Positions 38,871 through 47,950 are shown, numbered from the stretch's first letter. The stretch: 64,000 bases of DNA from Paenibacillus sp. FSL H8-0332 (GCF_037963835.1 NZ_CP150145.1:6882001-6946000); one strand, 5' to 3'. A program made the numbers and translations. Notes: generated from the letters alone by a model not told the origin.

Positions 38871-40376
38871 ATGTCTATCCAAGCTGTACTGTTTGATTTC
38901 GATGGAACCCTTGCAGATACCCTGCCGTTATCATTCCGTGCCTTCCAGGCGGTATTTAAGCAGTACGATAATAGAGAGGTTACCCGCGATGAACTTGTCG
39001 CGATGTTTGGCCCAACCGAAGAAGGCATCATCGGCGGAAATTTCACAGATCAGGCTTCGGTTCCACAAGCAATAGAGGATTATTATTCAATATATAAGCA
39101 GGGGCATTTCGAAGAATTCCAGAATAATGAGCACATCCTTGGATTACTTCAAGCCTTGAAGGCTCAGGGAATGAAGCTTGGAGTCATTACCGGTAAAAGC
39201 AGACGGGCCTATCAGATATCGGCCGGAGCGCTGGATCTGGAGCGTTTCTTCGATCTCTCGATTACCGGCGATGATGTGGCGAAGCCAAAACCTGATCCCG
39301 AAGGTATACATTCGGCATTGCGAACACTGGGCATTGAACCATCCCAGGCCATATTCGTAGGGGACAGCAATGCGGATATTCTCGCAGGCAAGGCTGCCGG
39401 AATGCAGACCTACGCTGTCCGCTGGCTACCCACCTTCCAGAGTCAGGCCTATGATCTTGCGCCGGACGGCATTCTGGAGAATGTCGCGGAGTTCCAGCGG
39501 CTTCTCCAATTGAATAACATTATACCAATGACCTACCATTCCAAGCAGCAGGCAGCGGACATTAAGGCGTTGGAGCAGCAGTGCAGCCAAGCCGATTCTA
39601 TCCAATTAAGCTCAGACCTAGAGCATCTCGTCAAGGAAGACGGCGACCATGCCCTGCTCTGCTACCGCGAAGATCAGCTGATCGGCCTGCTTAGCTGGTT
39701 CGCTGCCGGGGGCAATGAGGCGCAGATCAATGCCATGGTTCATCCGGGTTATCGTCGTGAGGGCGTATTCCGCAGTCTTGTAGCGCGGGCAGGGCAGGAT
39801 ATCGCGCCACTGGGCATTCACAAGCTCAGCTACAAGATTCCCGGAGGCTCAGAGACGGGGCACAGGACAGCCTCGGCCCTTGGCGCCCGCTTCAGCCGGT
39901 CTGAGTACGCCATGTCCTACGATTCCCTGACAACGCTGAAGCCGGTTCCGGAAGATCTGCATCTGCTCCCGGCTACACTGGCGGATTGGGAATTCATTAT
40001 ATCCTGCTCCTCCCAGGCCTTCGGAGAATCGGAAAAAGAGACGCGCGAGTACTTCACTGAGACGGATGAGCCGGAGCGGGTAACGTATATCGCTTGGACA
40101 GGGAGTGAAAGAATCGGCCTGATCCGGGTCAACTATATCAATGAGGATACGGCTTTTATTCATAATTTCTGTATATTGCCCTCCTGTCAGGGTAAGGGGG
40201 TTGGCGAGAAGGTGCTAAGGCAGACCCTCGGCCTACTCTTGCAGAAGCCTTATCCGGTTATCCGCCTCAGTGTAGTCACTGAGAACGTCCGGGCCTTAAA
40301 TCTCTATATCCGTGCCGGATTTAAGATTAACTCAGAGTACAGATATTACAGCGGCAGCCTGAACCTTGAACCGTAA
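38871..40376 (+). CDS. HAD hydrolase fused to two GNAT acetyltransferase domains
   Basis: 501 residues. Residues 1-215 form a complete HAD phosphatase: DFDGTLADT (nucleophile D10), VITGKSRR, KPKPDPEG and VGDSNADI, the PGP/Gph-like subfamily. Residues about 220-350 form one GNAT domain (LLCYREDQLIGLLSWFAAGGNEAQINAMVHPGYRREGVFRSL). About 355-500 form a second, with the clearer CoA loop LPSCQGKGVGEKVLRQTL and NVRALNLYIRAGF. The domains would remove phosphate from and acetylate a metabolite, perhaps in sequence. ATG 38871 is 8 nt after AAAGGAAG. No frameshift or stop separates the parts. Confidence 0.85.
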   Translation: MSIQAVLFDFDGTLADTLPLSFRAFQAVFKQYDNREVTRDELVAMFGPTEEGIIGGNFTDQASVPQAIEDYYSIYKQGHFEEFQNNEHILGLLQALKAQGMKLGVITGKSRRAYQISAGALDLERFFDLSITGDDVAKPKPDPEGIHSALRTLGIEPSQAIFVGDSNADILAGKAAGMQTYAVRWLPTFQSQAYDLAPDGILENVAEFQRLLQLNNIIPMTYHSKQQAADIKALEQQCSQADSIQLSSDLEHLVKEDGDHALLCYREDQLIGLLSWFAAGGNEAQINAMVHPGYRREGVFRSLVARAGQDIAPLGIHKLSYKIPGGSETGHRTASALGARFSRSEYAMSYDSLTTLKPVPEDLHLLPATLADWEFIISCSSQAFGESEKETREYFTETDEPERVTYIAWTGSERIGLIRVNYINEDTAFIHNFCILPSCQGKGVGEKVLRQTLGLLLQKPYPVIRLSVVTENVRALNLYIRAGFKINSEYRYYSGSLNLEP

Positions 40377-40407
40377 TTGCAGCTTTAACTACAGTCAGCA
40401 CATGCCA

Positions 40408-40446
40408 AAAAAGATCCTCTTTCTGATTAAGAAAGGGGATCTCTTC
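40408..40446 (-). terminator. Terminator of the SASP gene
   Basis: AGATCCTCTTTCT / AGAAAGGGGATCT stem of 12-13 bp with one mismatch. TTTTTT follows on the minus strand. It also separates the convergent HAD-GNAT gene. Confidence 0.8.
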
Positions 40447-40476
40447 GAATGCAGCATAAAAATCTTAGAGCGCTTG

Positions 40477-40761
40477 CTAAGACTTCTGCTTACCCGCCAG
40501 CTGCTCCTGTGCCAGACGCACCATCTCACGAACCATGGAACCACCGATGCGGCCGCCAATCTGTCCGGCCGACTCGGTGGTCAGATTGCCGTTATTTCCG
40601 GCCTGCAATGGGATGCCCAGCTCTTTGGCTACCTCGTATTTCACATCGTCTGGGTGATTGGGATCTACGTGATATCCTTCCTGCCTCATAACCTCCGCTT
40701 TGAACGTCTGCATTCCCTGGGCGGACCCTGGTACAGCATATTGTCTGCTTCTTCTCGCCAT
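40477..40761 (-). CDS. Alpha/beta-type small acid-soluble spore protein
   Basis: 94 residues. The alpha/beta SASP core is clear: DVKYEVAKELGIPLQAGNNGNLTTESAGQIGGRIGGSMVREMVRLAQEQL. It holds both conserved SASP signatures, including the GPR protease site region (YEVAKELGI). These proteins coat spore DNA, shift it toward A form and protect it from UV and heat. The 30-residue N-terminal extension (MARRSRQYAVPGSAQGMQTFKAEVMRQEGY) is longer than in SspA/B. Expression in the forespore is expected. It proves that the host forms endospores. Confidence 0.93.
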   Translation of the reverse strand: MARRSRQYAVPGSAQGMQTFKAEVMRQEGYHVDPNHPDDVKYEVAKELGIPLQAGNNGNLTTESAGQIGGRIGGSMVREMVRLAQEQLAGKQKS

Positions 40762-40833
40762 TTACGGACACACTCCCTTGCTGTCTTTCCTCTAAGTTGC
40801 CCAGGAGTGTGGGCCTTCATTCCCTGTCGTTCC

Positions 40834-41751
40834 TTAAGACTGCATCCCGTCCTCAATCCGCTGCATGAATTCTTCCACCGCGCTGTAGCCCAGTTGCTTG
40901 AGATACCAGTTGTTCGCAGCCGCTTCAATCAGACCGGCTACATCGCGGCCCGGCTGAAGCTGGACTTCGATATGCGGGATCTGCACCCCGAGATATTCGG
41001 TGAACTGGGGCACCAGCTCCAGCTCATTGTTGAGCGAATTCTCCTGCCAGGGGGCAAGCTCAATATCGAGCACGATCCGCGTCTCATCCTGGAAGGCCCG
41101 CCGCCCGTACTGCCGCACAACGTTGATCAGGCCGATGCTGCGCAGCGCCAGGAATTCACGCGTGGTCTCATTATGGGTCCCGAGGAGGGTCGCCGGACCC
41201 AGCTTCTTCAGCACCACAATATCATCAGCCACGAAGCGGTGGCCCCTGCGGATCAACGTATGCGCCGTCTCGCTCTTGCCAATCCCCGACTTGCCCCGCA
41301 GCAGGATGCCGATCCCCGATACGTTAACGCATACCCCGTGGATCGACAGTTCCGGCGCCAGCGTCTTCACCAGGAAGCTGTCCAGCTTAGCGATGAACTC
41401 GATGGTCACCTCCGGCGTCCGCAGCAGCGGAATGCCCTCCTGGTCACAGAACAGCGTCAGATAAGGAATCTCCTGCTGGCCGCTGGTCACGATGAAGCAC
41501 GGCGGATGGTATTTGACGATGTTGCCGATATGCAGCATCCGCTCCTCTACACTCAGCGTTAACAGGTAGTTGATCTCTTTACGTCCAAGGACCTGCACCC
41601 GCTCCATCGGAAAAAAATCAAAATAACCAACAAACTCCAGACCTGGTCTGTGCGTCCTTGAACGAGTGATGTTCCGGTCCATCCCGCCCGCTCCGGCGAG
41701 CACCTCCAGCTGGAATTTCTCTACAAGACTCTGCACGCTAATAGACTTCAT
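40834..41751 (-). CDS. hprK: HPr kinase/phosphorylase, with unusual signature loop
   Basis: 305 residues from ATG 41751 (GGAGGGG 7 nt upstream). The N-terminal domain (1-130) is typical. The C-terminal kinase domain has H138, the P-loop GKSGIGKSE (153-161) and the RRGHRFVADD block. The second HprK signature, usually EIRGLGI-[IL]-[DN]-V, reads ALRSIGLINV here (201-210). The C-terminal PGRDVAGLIEAAANNWYLKQLG is normal. HprK phosphorylates Ser46 of HPr with ATP or PPi and also removes it, controlling carbon catabolite repression. The altered loop may bias the enzyme. Neighbours are a SASP gene and a diguanylate cyclase, not lgt, so it may be a second copy. Confidence 0.88.
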   Translation of the reverse strand: MKSISVQSLVEKFQLEVLAGAGGMDRNITRSRTHRPGLEFVGYFDFFPMERVQVLGRKEINYLLTLSVEERMLHIGNIVKYHPPCFIVTSGQQEIPYLTLFCDQEGIPLLRTPEVTIEFIAKLDSFLVKTLAPELSIHGVCVNVSGIGILLRGKSGIGKSETAHTLIRRGHRFVADDIVVLKKLGPATLLGTHNETTREFLALRSIGLINVVRQYGRRAFQDETRIVLDIELAPWQENSLNNELELVPQFTEYLGVQIPHIEVQLQPGRDVAGLIEAAANNWYLKQLGYSAVEEFMQRIEDGMQS

Positions 41752-41819
41752 GCGGTCCCCTCCCAATCCAATATTTTCCGATAGATTTATCTAAAAATCT
41801 TGTAATCTGCACACGCTAA

Positions 41820-41843
41820 TTATATATTAAAAACAATATATAA
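41820..41843. promoter_or_regulatory. AT-rich 9-bp inverted repeat between hprK and the GGDEF gene
   Basis: TTATATATT (41820-41828), loop AAAAAC, AATATATAA (41835-41843). It lies in the 148-bp divergent control region; it may be an operator. Confidence 0.4.
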
Positions 41844-41899
41844 GACCTTAGACCCACAAAAATCAATAAATACTATTAAAATCAAGAAGGTGTAATATA

Positions 41900-43561
41900 T
41901 TGGCCTTAGCCTCTTGGATTGACCTGATTATGTGCTTCCTTCTGTTCCTGCTGCTCATCTATATCGTGGCTACGGTCACCATTACCAAGCTGCACAAGGT
42001 CTATTTAGCGTTCCATTTCTCCATGCTGATCTGGCCCTACTGCCAGTTTGCCATAAGGACCGTCGATGATCCTCTCTATCAGCTCTTTTATGTGAAGCTT
42101 GCGTTCGTGGATGCTTCTCTGCTGGGTCTGGGTTGGATCTTCTTCACGATTCTGCTCGCAGGACAATCCCAACTCCTTACTAAAAAAGTAATGGCCGCGC
42201 TGCTGATCCCTGCAGTCCTGACCTCCCTTGGAGTGGTGCTCAATCCTTATGGATGGTTCGTTCGTCCGGTGAACGGCGGATATGTGGAGCGGATCTACGG
42301 ACCTATTTTCTGGATCAGCATGACCTTTCTAGTGATTAATGCCCTCGTGTCCATGTATGTCGTATACGTGGCTCTGACCTCTAATCAGGCCGCGAGGATC
42401 AAGAATCAGGTTATGTATATGCTCAAAGGCATTACGGCGTTATTCGTCTTCCTGATGATCGATGTCCTTCTCAATGTCATTCTGGACGACTATCTGCCGG
42501 TAATTCCGGGCTTCACTTCACTGGGTATAGTGGTGTCAGCCACGTTCTTTGTGATTACGATCCACCAGGACAAAGTATTCGATATCGTAACTATCGCCCA
42601 TCAGGATATTATCAATACCATGGAATACGGAATTCTTGTCCTGGATGATCAGGAGCAAGTCGTAGAGATCAATCATGCCCTGCACCCCTATATCCCGCTT
42701 GTGACCGGTGCGACGTTCAACATGAGCAGCTATCTGCCGGATGGCCCGCCTATGGAGATTGAACCCTTCCTGCAGAAATACCGCGAGTATCCGCTGGAGT
42801 CGGCTGAGGTTGAAATTCTGCATCCTCTGATCCAAATGGTTGTCAGTATTCATGCAGCACCGATTATGGTGAGCGGCAGCAGGGTCGGACGAATTGTTAC
42901 CTTCCAGAATGTTACTGAGATCCGGCGGCTCATCGATGAGACGAACCAGCAAAATCTCATCCTGAAGGAACGCAACGACTCGCTGGTGAAGGTGCAGGCG
43001 GAGCTGTTCCAGTCGAACGGTAAGCTCAGGAAGCTTGCGATCACCGACAGCCTGACCGGCTGCTACAACCGGCATTTTCTGATGCAGCAATTGGAGCAGG
43101 ATGTGCTACGGGTTAGCGATACCCGGACACCTTCGACTATTATACTGATCGACATCGATTTTTTCAAAAAAATCAACGACCAGCACGGCCATCTCGCCGG
43201 AGATGTGGTCCTGTGCAGCACGGTAGAGCTGCTGCAGCGCAGCCTGCGGCCTTCCGATATCCTGGCCCGCTACGGCGGAGAGGAATTCATCATCTATTTG
43301 CCGGATACGAATGGAGCCGAGGCGCGGCTGCTGGCCGAACAGCTCAAATCCGAGGTTGAACACAACACCATCCGCATCGATTATATCGATGAGCCTGTGT
43401 CCATCACCATCAGCCTGGGGCTGCTCAGCATCGCTGAATTCAAGATCCCGCCTGCCATGGATGCGACCACCTACCTGAACGAACTGTTCAAGTCTGCCGA
43501 TAAAGCCCTGTACGCCGCGAAGCATCAGGGCCGGAATCAGATTGTTGCGGCGGAGGTATAA
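41900..43561 (+). CDS. Membrane diguanylate cyclase (7TM sensor-PAS-GGDEF)
   Basis: 553 residues from TTG 41900 (GAAGGTG upstream). Residues 1-225 hold seven TM helices of the histidine-kinase N-terminal 7TM type (His_kinase_N, PF16927). A PAS-like domain (about 240-350) and a short coiled coil (LIDETNQQNLILKERNDSLVKVQAELFQSNGKLRKL) follow. The GGDEF domain is intact: active-site GGEEF at 459-463 and the inhibitory I-site RPSD just upstream. It should make cyclic di-GMP from two GTP with product feedback, linking a membrane signal to motility, biofilm or sporulation. An IS4-type element sits 9 bp after its stop. Confidence 0.92.
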   Translation: MALASWIDLIMCFLLFLLLIYIVATVTITKLHKVYLAFHFSMLIWPYCQFAIRTVDDPLYQLFYVKLAFVDASLLGLGWIFFTILLAGQSQLLTKKVMAALLIPAVLTSLGVVLNPYGWFVRPVNGGYVERIYGPIFWISMTFLVINALVSMYVVYVALTSNQAARIKNQVMYMLKGITALFVFLMIDVLLNVILDDYLPVIPGFTSLGIVVSATFFVITIHQDKVFDIVTIAHQDIINTMEYGILVLDDQEQVVEINHALHPYIPLVTGATFNMSSYLPDGPPMEIEPFLQKYREYPLESAEVEILHPLIQMVVSIHAAPIMVSGSRVGRIVTFQNVTEIRRLIDETNQQNLILKERNDSLVKVQAELFQSNGKLRKLAITDSLTGCYNRHFLMQQLEQDVLRVSDTRTPSTIILIDIDFFKKINDQHGHLAGDVVLCSTVELLQRSLRPSDILARYGGEEFIIYLPDTNGAEARLLAEQLKSEVEHNTIRIDYIDEPVSITISLGLLSIAEFKIPPAMDATTYLNELFKSADKALYAAKHQGRNQIVAAEV

Positions 43562-43570
43562 TTATAACTA

Positions 43571-45087
43571 ACTCAACTTTCGCAGCCTGAAATCGGCAAG
43601 TACGCCTTGATGTAATTGGGCAGAGCGGCGATCCAGTGCTGGAGTTGACTTTTAATCATAGCGGATAGCTTTTTGCCGACTTGATTGGCGATCTCGTTCA
43701 TCAATTCCACCAGTTGTTGTAAAGCTACTGCCCAATCCAAGGTACCCACTTCATCGCAAAGCAAATAAAACAGTCCACCGAGCGTCCGTTGATCGGTACT
43801 TTGCCGATGCTGCCAAGCCAGCAGTATATAACGGGAAAAGACAATGGTGGTATGGCTAATGAGCAGATCGTACGAACGACCTTGGAACTCTTTTTGCAGG
43901 CGTAGCAAGGATTTCGTGCATTTAAAAAAGACTTCGATATCCCAGCGTAAAGCGTAGATTTGAATGATTTCCGGTGCCGTCAGTGTGAGATCCGTCGATA
44001 GAATCGCGAGCCACTCGTTTTTCTTGGAGCGATGGCGAACAAAGACCACAACGACCGGAATACCAGGAACCAGTTCCGTATGAATCTGACGCAAAATATT
44101 CCGCTGCTTCCCTTGCACTTGTGTAGCGGATCGGTAAAGACCTTTGAGATCGACCCGCTTGCCATGAACGAGATATCGCTTGTTGTCGTTTTTCACCATG
44201 CCAATGACATGAAGACCTCGTTCCACCACTCGCCCGATTAAGGGCGCATGAGTGAACCAGCTATCCATGAGTACGTAAGTCGCAGAAACACCCGAGGCGA
44301 TGGCCCGATCCAGCAGTTCAGAAACCAGATGTGGGGCCGAAAGAAGAGCTTCTTTTCGGCGTTTGTACCCAGAGGATCGCTTATCGATTTCCGGATGAAT
44401 ACCGGTTAGTCCAGCCTTCACGGAACTGAGCAAGGCGAAGTCCAAAGGGAGAAACGTATGGCCGTCCGACCAGCCTAAAGTCAGCATACGAAATCCCTTA
44501 TAATAAGCACCGGTGGCGTGATCCTTGAACCGAGCCAGAAGTTCTACGGCTTTGCTGCGATTTCGTTCAAACATGGAATCGTCGACGATGAACACGGAAG
44601 TTCGCGTGACGGAGGTCAAGGTTTCGACTCGCTGAACGGTGTCGCTGCTGAGTGAAGTCAAGAAACGCCGCCAAGCAAATTGGCTGTGATTCAGAAACCG
44701 GTAGACGGCATCTTTGCCAGGAAACGCTTCACCTTTGGAACTTTCGAGCAGACGAAACCAGTTCTTCTGATGAAAAAGCAAGACAAAAACGAGCATAAAT
44801 AGATGGGAACAGGTATAACCAAACGTCTTTTTGAATCCTGCTTTTCTCAAGTGCTTCAAGACACCGAGTTCCTGAAAAGCAGGTCTCATTTCAGGTGGGA
44901 GTTGATCTAGGGACGACTTTTGTTTTATCATGGAAGGGACACCTCTTCTGTGGTTTAGTGGATCTCGACAATCTCACTTTACCAAAGGAAGCGGTGTTTT
45001 TCTATGTTGGCAAGATCGCTACTTAAACCAGCTTCACCTTAACACCGGCTTGGGGTCAACTCAATTTTGACTCTGCGAAAGTTGAGT
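43571..45087 (-). mobile_element. Complete IS4-family insertion sequence with 5-bp target duplication
   Basis: 1517 bp. Terminal inverted repeats ACTCAACTTTCGCAG (43571-43585) and CTGCGAAAGTTGAGT (45073-45087) are perfect over 15 bp. AACTA is duplicated at 43566-43570 and 45088-45092. One intact transposase fills it; its stop codon lies inside the left repeat. Removing it rejoins the sequence between the GGDEF gene and the phosphotransferase. Confidence 0.95.
43573..44931 (-). CDS. IS4-family DDE transposase
   Basis: 452 residues, intact. Catalytic blocks are IVDDSMFERN (first D), YVLMDSWFTHAP (second D) and the IS4 YREK signature YALRWDIEVFFKCTK (Y-x2-R-x3-E-x6-K), which holds the glutamate. 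The protein performs cut-and-paste through hairpin intermediates in IS4 relatives. The perfect ends, target duplication and undamaged frame point to recent insertion and probable activity. The host gene order around it is not broken. Confidence 0.93.
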   Translation of the reverse strand: MIKQKSSLDQLPPEMRPAFQELGVLKHLRKAGFKKTFGYTCSHLFMLVFVLLFHQKNWFRLLESSKGEAFPGKDAVYRFLNHSQFAWRRFLTSLSSDTVQRVETLTSVTRTSVFIVDDSMFERNRSKAVELLARFKDHATGAYYKGFRMLTLGWSDGHTFLPLDFALLSSVKAGLTGIHPEIDKRSSGYKRRKEALLSAPHLVSELLDRAIASGVSATYVLMDSWFTHAPLIGRVVERGLHVIGMVKNDNKRYLVHGKRVDLKGLYRSATQVQGKQRNILRQIHTELVPGIPVVVVFVRHRSKKNEWLAILSTDLTLTAPEIIQIYALRWDIEVFFKCTKSLLRLQKEFQGRSYDLLISHTTIVFSRYILLAWQHRQSTDQRTLGGLFYLLCDEVGTLDWAVALQQLVELMNEIANQVGKKLSAMIKSQLQHWIAALPNYIKAYLPISGCES

Positions 45088-45172
45088 AACTAATCTTTCT
45101 CTATACATCTGTCTTTCTCCCATAGGATAATGAATAGCAGTTGGAGCCATTCATTAAAGGGGACGCTGCTAG

Positions 45173-46102
45173 ATGAACCAAGATCATCTTATCCGTGAGA
45201 TTAACCAATCCTACTCGTTACGTATTGAGCAATTCAAGCTTCACCGGGAGATGATTGGTTCGGTTTATTTTGTAGAGGGCGGGGGTAAGCGTTATGTGCT
45301 CAAAATATACCGCAGCTTCAAAACAGCCGATGCCATGCAGTCTCTTCGGATTCTTGACTATTTGCAGACTCATTCCTTTCCGGCTGTGACGGTCCTGCGG
45401 ACTGCCAGACACAAGAACCACATTCTTCTTGAAGCCCAGGAGGGCTGGCTTACCGCTGTGCTCTACGACTATGTAGAGGGTGACAATCCTGATGGACTTG
45501 CCGAAGCGGAGCTTATTGGTCACCAGACAGCCGAGCTTCATAAGCTAATGCGCAACTACCCTGATGAACCACTGATTCACCGGACAAAAGATGAATATAT
45601 TGATGATTATCTCTCTATTATGAGCGAACTGGACTGTGATTCAAATTCTATGGCTGCTCTTGAACAATATGGAAATGAATTGTGGGGCCGTATGTCAAAG
45701 CTCCCAAAGGGCTTTTGCCACGGAGACTTTCATACAGGCAACATGATTAGGGACTGCCACGGGCAGTATATCTTTATGGATTTTGATGATGCCTCCGGCG
45801 ACAATCCCGGCATGGACGTGGCATACATGTCAGACGCTACTCATTTCAATCGATATCACGACACAATGTATGATGCTACTCAGCGTTTATTCGAACGCTT
45901 TTATACCGGGTATTGTAAGGTAAGAACCCTGAGTGACAATGAGATCTACGCGATTTTCGACTTCATTGCGGTAAGGCATTATCAGATTATATCCCGCATT
46001 GTCCGCTGCCAGGGCCTACAGTCTGTATCGAAAGAATTCTGTGATGAGCAGTACGGATGGCTTATGAGATGGCAGGAGATTTGTATGAGAAAACGGCACT
46101 AG
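45173..46102 (+). CDS. APH-family phosphotransferase
   Basis: 309 residues. The N-lobe has YFVEGGGKRYVLKIYRS with the ATP-binding lysine. The catalytic motif is FCHGDFHTGNMI and the metal aspartate motif IFMDFDDASGDNPGMDVAYM, both typical of APH/homoserine-kinase-like (HSK2/CotS-type) enzymes. Substrate unknown; the IFMDFDD block is found in spore-coat CotS-like and SrkA-like kinases too. AAGGGGA precedes the ATG by about 9 nt. A terminator overlaps the stop codon, so it is a single-gene unit, probably separated from its former upstream region by the IS insertion. Confidence 0.88.
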   Translation: MNQDHLIREINQSYSLRIEQFKLHREMIGSVYFVEGGGKRYVLKIYRSFKTADAMQSLRILDYLQTHSFPAVTVLRTARHKNHILLEAQEGWLTAVLYDYVEGDNPDGLAEAELIGHQTAELHKLMRNYPDEPLIHRTKDEYIDDYLSIMSELDCDSNSMAALEQYGNELWGRMSKLPKGFCHGDFHTGNMIRDCHGQYIFMDFDDASGDNPGMDVAYMSDATHFNRYHDTMYDATQRLFERFYTGYCKVRTLSDNEIYAIFDFIAVRHYQIISRIVRCQGLQSVSKEFCDEQYGWLMRWQEICMRKRH

Positions 46103-46126
46103 CCCAATGCGGCCAGTGCTTTTTTA
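46095..46126 (+). terminator. Terminator overlapping the phosphotransferase stop codon
   Basis: GCACT-A-GCC / GGC-C-AGTGC stem (46096-46119) followed by TTTTTT; the stop codon TAG lies in the left arm. Confidence 0.8.
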
Positions 46127-46225
46127 TATGATTTCGATTATTTTATTTTTGCTGGAACCTTTTTGACTAAGCCGCCGTCTATGATCACAAATAAACCACA
46201 AACTACTCTTGCGAGGTGACTGGAC

Positions 46226-47257
46226 ATGAAGAATACATTCAAGATGATAACCCTATCCGCAGCCACCGCTCTGGCGCTCAGCTTCACAGGACAACAATTC
46301 GCCTCGGCCGCAGCCTTCAAGGATATCGATAACGTGCAGGATAAAGACAAGATTATCGCGCTTCAGAACAGCGGCCTGATTAAAGGCATCAGCGCGGATC
46401 TGTTCGGCCCGAACCTCAGCATCACAGCCGCCCAGGGGGTGCAGATGATCGTGAGTGCGCTTGATCTGAATCTGGATACGATCCGGTTCGTGAAAGAGCC
46501 GCATGCCACCGACTATTTCAAGAACGCGAGTGACTACGCCTGGTACGCACAGGCGCTGATTATTGCCGGTGTGCACGGCTTGGACCTGCCGGCAGATCTG
46601 AAGCCTGGTGAGAAGCTGACCCGCGAAGAATTTACCTACCAGCTCATTGATGCGATGGAGAACACGAACCGTCTGCCGATGATTAAGCCAGTGGTGGTGG
46701 AGTATGCCGATCAAGATCAGGTGAAGGCAGACTACTCCGGTGCCCTTCAGCGTGCGCTGAATTACGGTGTCCTGAAGCTGGACGGCAGCGGCAAGCTTAA
46801 CCCGAAACAGGAGATCACCCGTGCGGAAGCGGCAGTAGCCATCAGCAATGCACTGGCCTATCTGAAGGCACATCCGGCACCCGGTGCGGTGAGCGGGACG
46901 ATTACCGCAACTGAGGCCGTCCAGTACATCAAGGACGCTGCCGGACCTGAGACGAACCTGCAGATCAAGATTGATCCGAACATGAGCGTAACCCGTGAAT
47001 CGTTCACCTATCTGCTGATTAACACGCTCCAGACCAGTGGCCAACTGCCGATGATTAAGCTGATCCCGGTGGAGATCAAGGATAATGACAAGATCAACAC
47101 CCTGAACTCGGGAGCCATTCAGACCGCGCTTGCCCTCAAGATCGTGAAGCTGGATCAAGACGGAAGCTTCCGTCCGCAGGACGGTGTCACCAGTGCTGAC
47201 GCAGCGGCAATGGTCAGCCAGGTGAAGGCCATCCTGAGCGGAAAGTCTGCGAAGTAA
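46226..47257 (+). CDS. Secreted protein with S-layer-homology-like repeats
   Basis: 343 residues. A signal peptide (about 1-29) ends at ASAAA. The mature protein is made of SLH-like units: FKDIDNVQDKDKIIALQNSGLIKGISADLFGPNLSITAAQGVQMI, then DYAWYAQALIIAGVHGLDLP...LTREEFTYQLIDAM, LQRALNYGVLKLDGSGKLNPKQEITRAEAAVAISNAL and a second set near 230-340. The blocks LPMIKPVVVEYADQDQV and LPMIKLIPVEIKDNDKI show an internal duplication. SLH domains bind pyruvylated wall polymer, so it is probably wall-attached. GAGGTGA precedes the ATG. Confidence 0.85.
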   Translation: MKNTFKMITLSAATALALSFTGQQFASAAAFKDIDNVQDKDKIIALQNSGLIKGISADLFGPNLSITAAQGVQMIVSALDLNLDTIRFVKEPHATDYFKNASDYAWYAQALIIAGVHGLDLPADLKPGEKLTREEFTYQLIDAMENTNRLPMIKPVVVEYADQDQVKADYSGALQRALNYGVLKLDGSGKLNPKQEITRAEAAVAISNALAYLKAHPAPGAVSGTITATEAVQYIKDAAGPETNLQIKIDPNMSVTRESFTYLLINTLQTSGQLPMIKLIPVEIKDNDKINTLNSGAIQTALALKIVKLDQDGSFRPQDGVTSADAAAMVSQVKAILSGKSAK

Positions 47258-47276
47258 GCAACCGCCCCTTGATCTT

Positions 47277-47312
47277 TGCCCCTTCTGCCGAAAAGGCGGG
47301 AGGGGCTTTTGC
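47277..47312. terminator. Terminator between convergent SLH-like and GNAT genes
   Basis: GCCCCTTCTGCC / GGCGGGAGGGGC stem with a GAAAA loop, followed by TTTTGCT. Confidence 0.8.
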
Positions 47313-47318
47313 TGTATT

Positions 47319-47825
47319 TTACAGCATCAGCACCATCAGATCCTCGTCCAGATACTCGCTGCCAAGCTTCATCGCCTTCGGCTCTGTGCCGTAGCGGATG
47401 AATCCCAGGGATTCGTAGAGTCTTTTGGCCGGAACGTTATTGGAGGTTACGGTCAGCGTAAGCTGCTCCAGCCCCCGCGCGGCCTTCGCCCGGGCAATCA
47501 GCTCCAGCATCAGCGCGCTGCCCACGCCATGTTTACGGGCATCCGGATCTACATATACTGCATAGACATGAGCTTTGTGCTGAATCTTGGGCCTGCTCTC
47601 CCGGAACAAGGTAGCCATTCCCGCCAGCCTCTGCTCCCCGTCCAAGAAGGCACCCAGGGTGAAATGTTCGTCCGAGGAGTCCAGCTTAATCCGGGTCGTC
47701 TCGGTGGACAATTTCACTTCCGATTCATAGGAGCTTAGAAAAGCCTCAGGGTGCTGCTGCAGCGATTGCAAGCGAAGCGCCCGGTAGCTTTCGGCGTCCG
47801 AGGGGGCCAGTGTTCTGATGTACAT
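47319..47825 (-). CDS. GNAT acetyltransferase
   Basis: 168 residues with a standard GNAT domain: RTLAPSDAESYRALRLQSLQQHPEAFLSSYESE at the N-terminus, the CoA-binding block AVYVDPDARKHGVGSALMLELIARAKA and NVPAKRLYESLGFIRYGTEP. It is close in layout to YkkB/PhnO-like small-molecule acetyltransferases (Acetyltransf_1). It acetylates an amine with acetyl-CoA; target unknown. It is alone on its strand here. Confidence 0.9.
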   Translation of the reverse strand: MYIRTLAPSDAESYRALRLQSLQQHPEAFLSSYESEVKLSTETTRIKLDSSDEHFTLGAFLDGEQRLAGMATLFRESRPKIQHKAHVYAVYVDPDARKHGVGSALMLELIARAKAARGLEQLTLTVTSNNVPAKRLYESLGFIRYGTEPKAMKLGSEYLDEDLMVLML

Positions 47826-47950
47826 TTCCTTCCTCCCTTACAATATGGATGCAATAAATTGACAAAAGGCAAATATTTGGTTATATTTAGGTTTGTAAAA
47901 TTATATTTTGCGCAATTTAAATTCCTATCACTTGAAAAGAGGGACTCGTT

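Noticed and set aside
33316..43561. Composite transposon bounded by the two insertion sequences
   Set aside because: The elements are from different families (IS3 and IS4) with unrelated ends, and the genes between them are ordinary chromosomal ones.
41900..43561. Cyclic di-GMP riboswitch ahead of the diguanylate cyclase
   Set aside because: The 148-bp upstream region is AT-rich with a short palindrome and lacks the conserved aptamer core.
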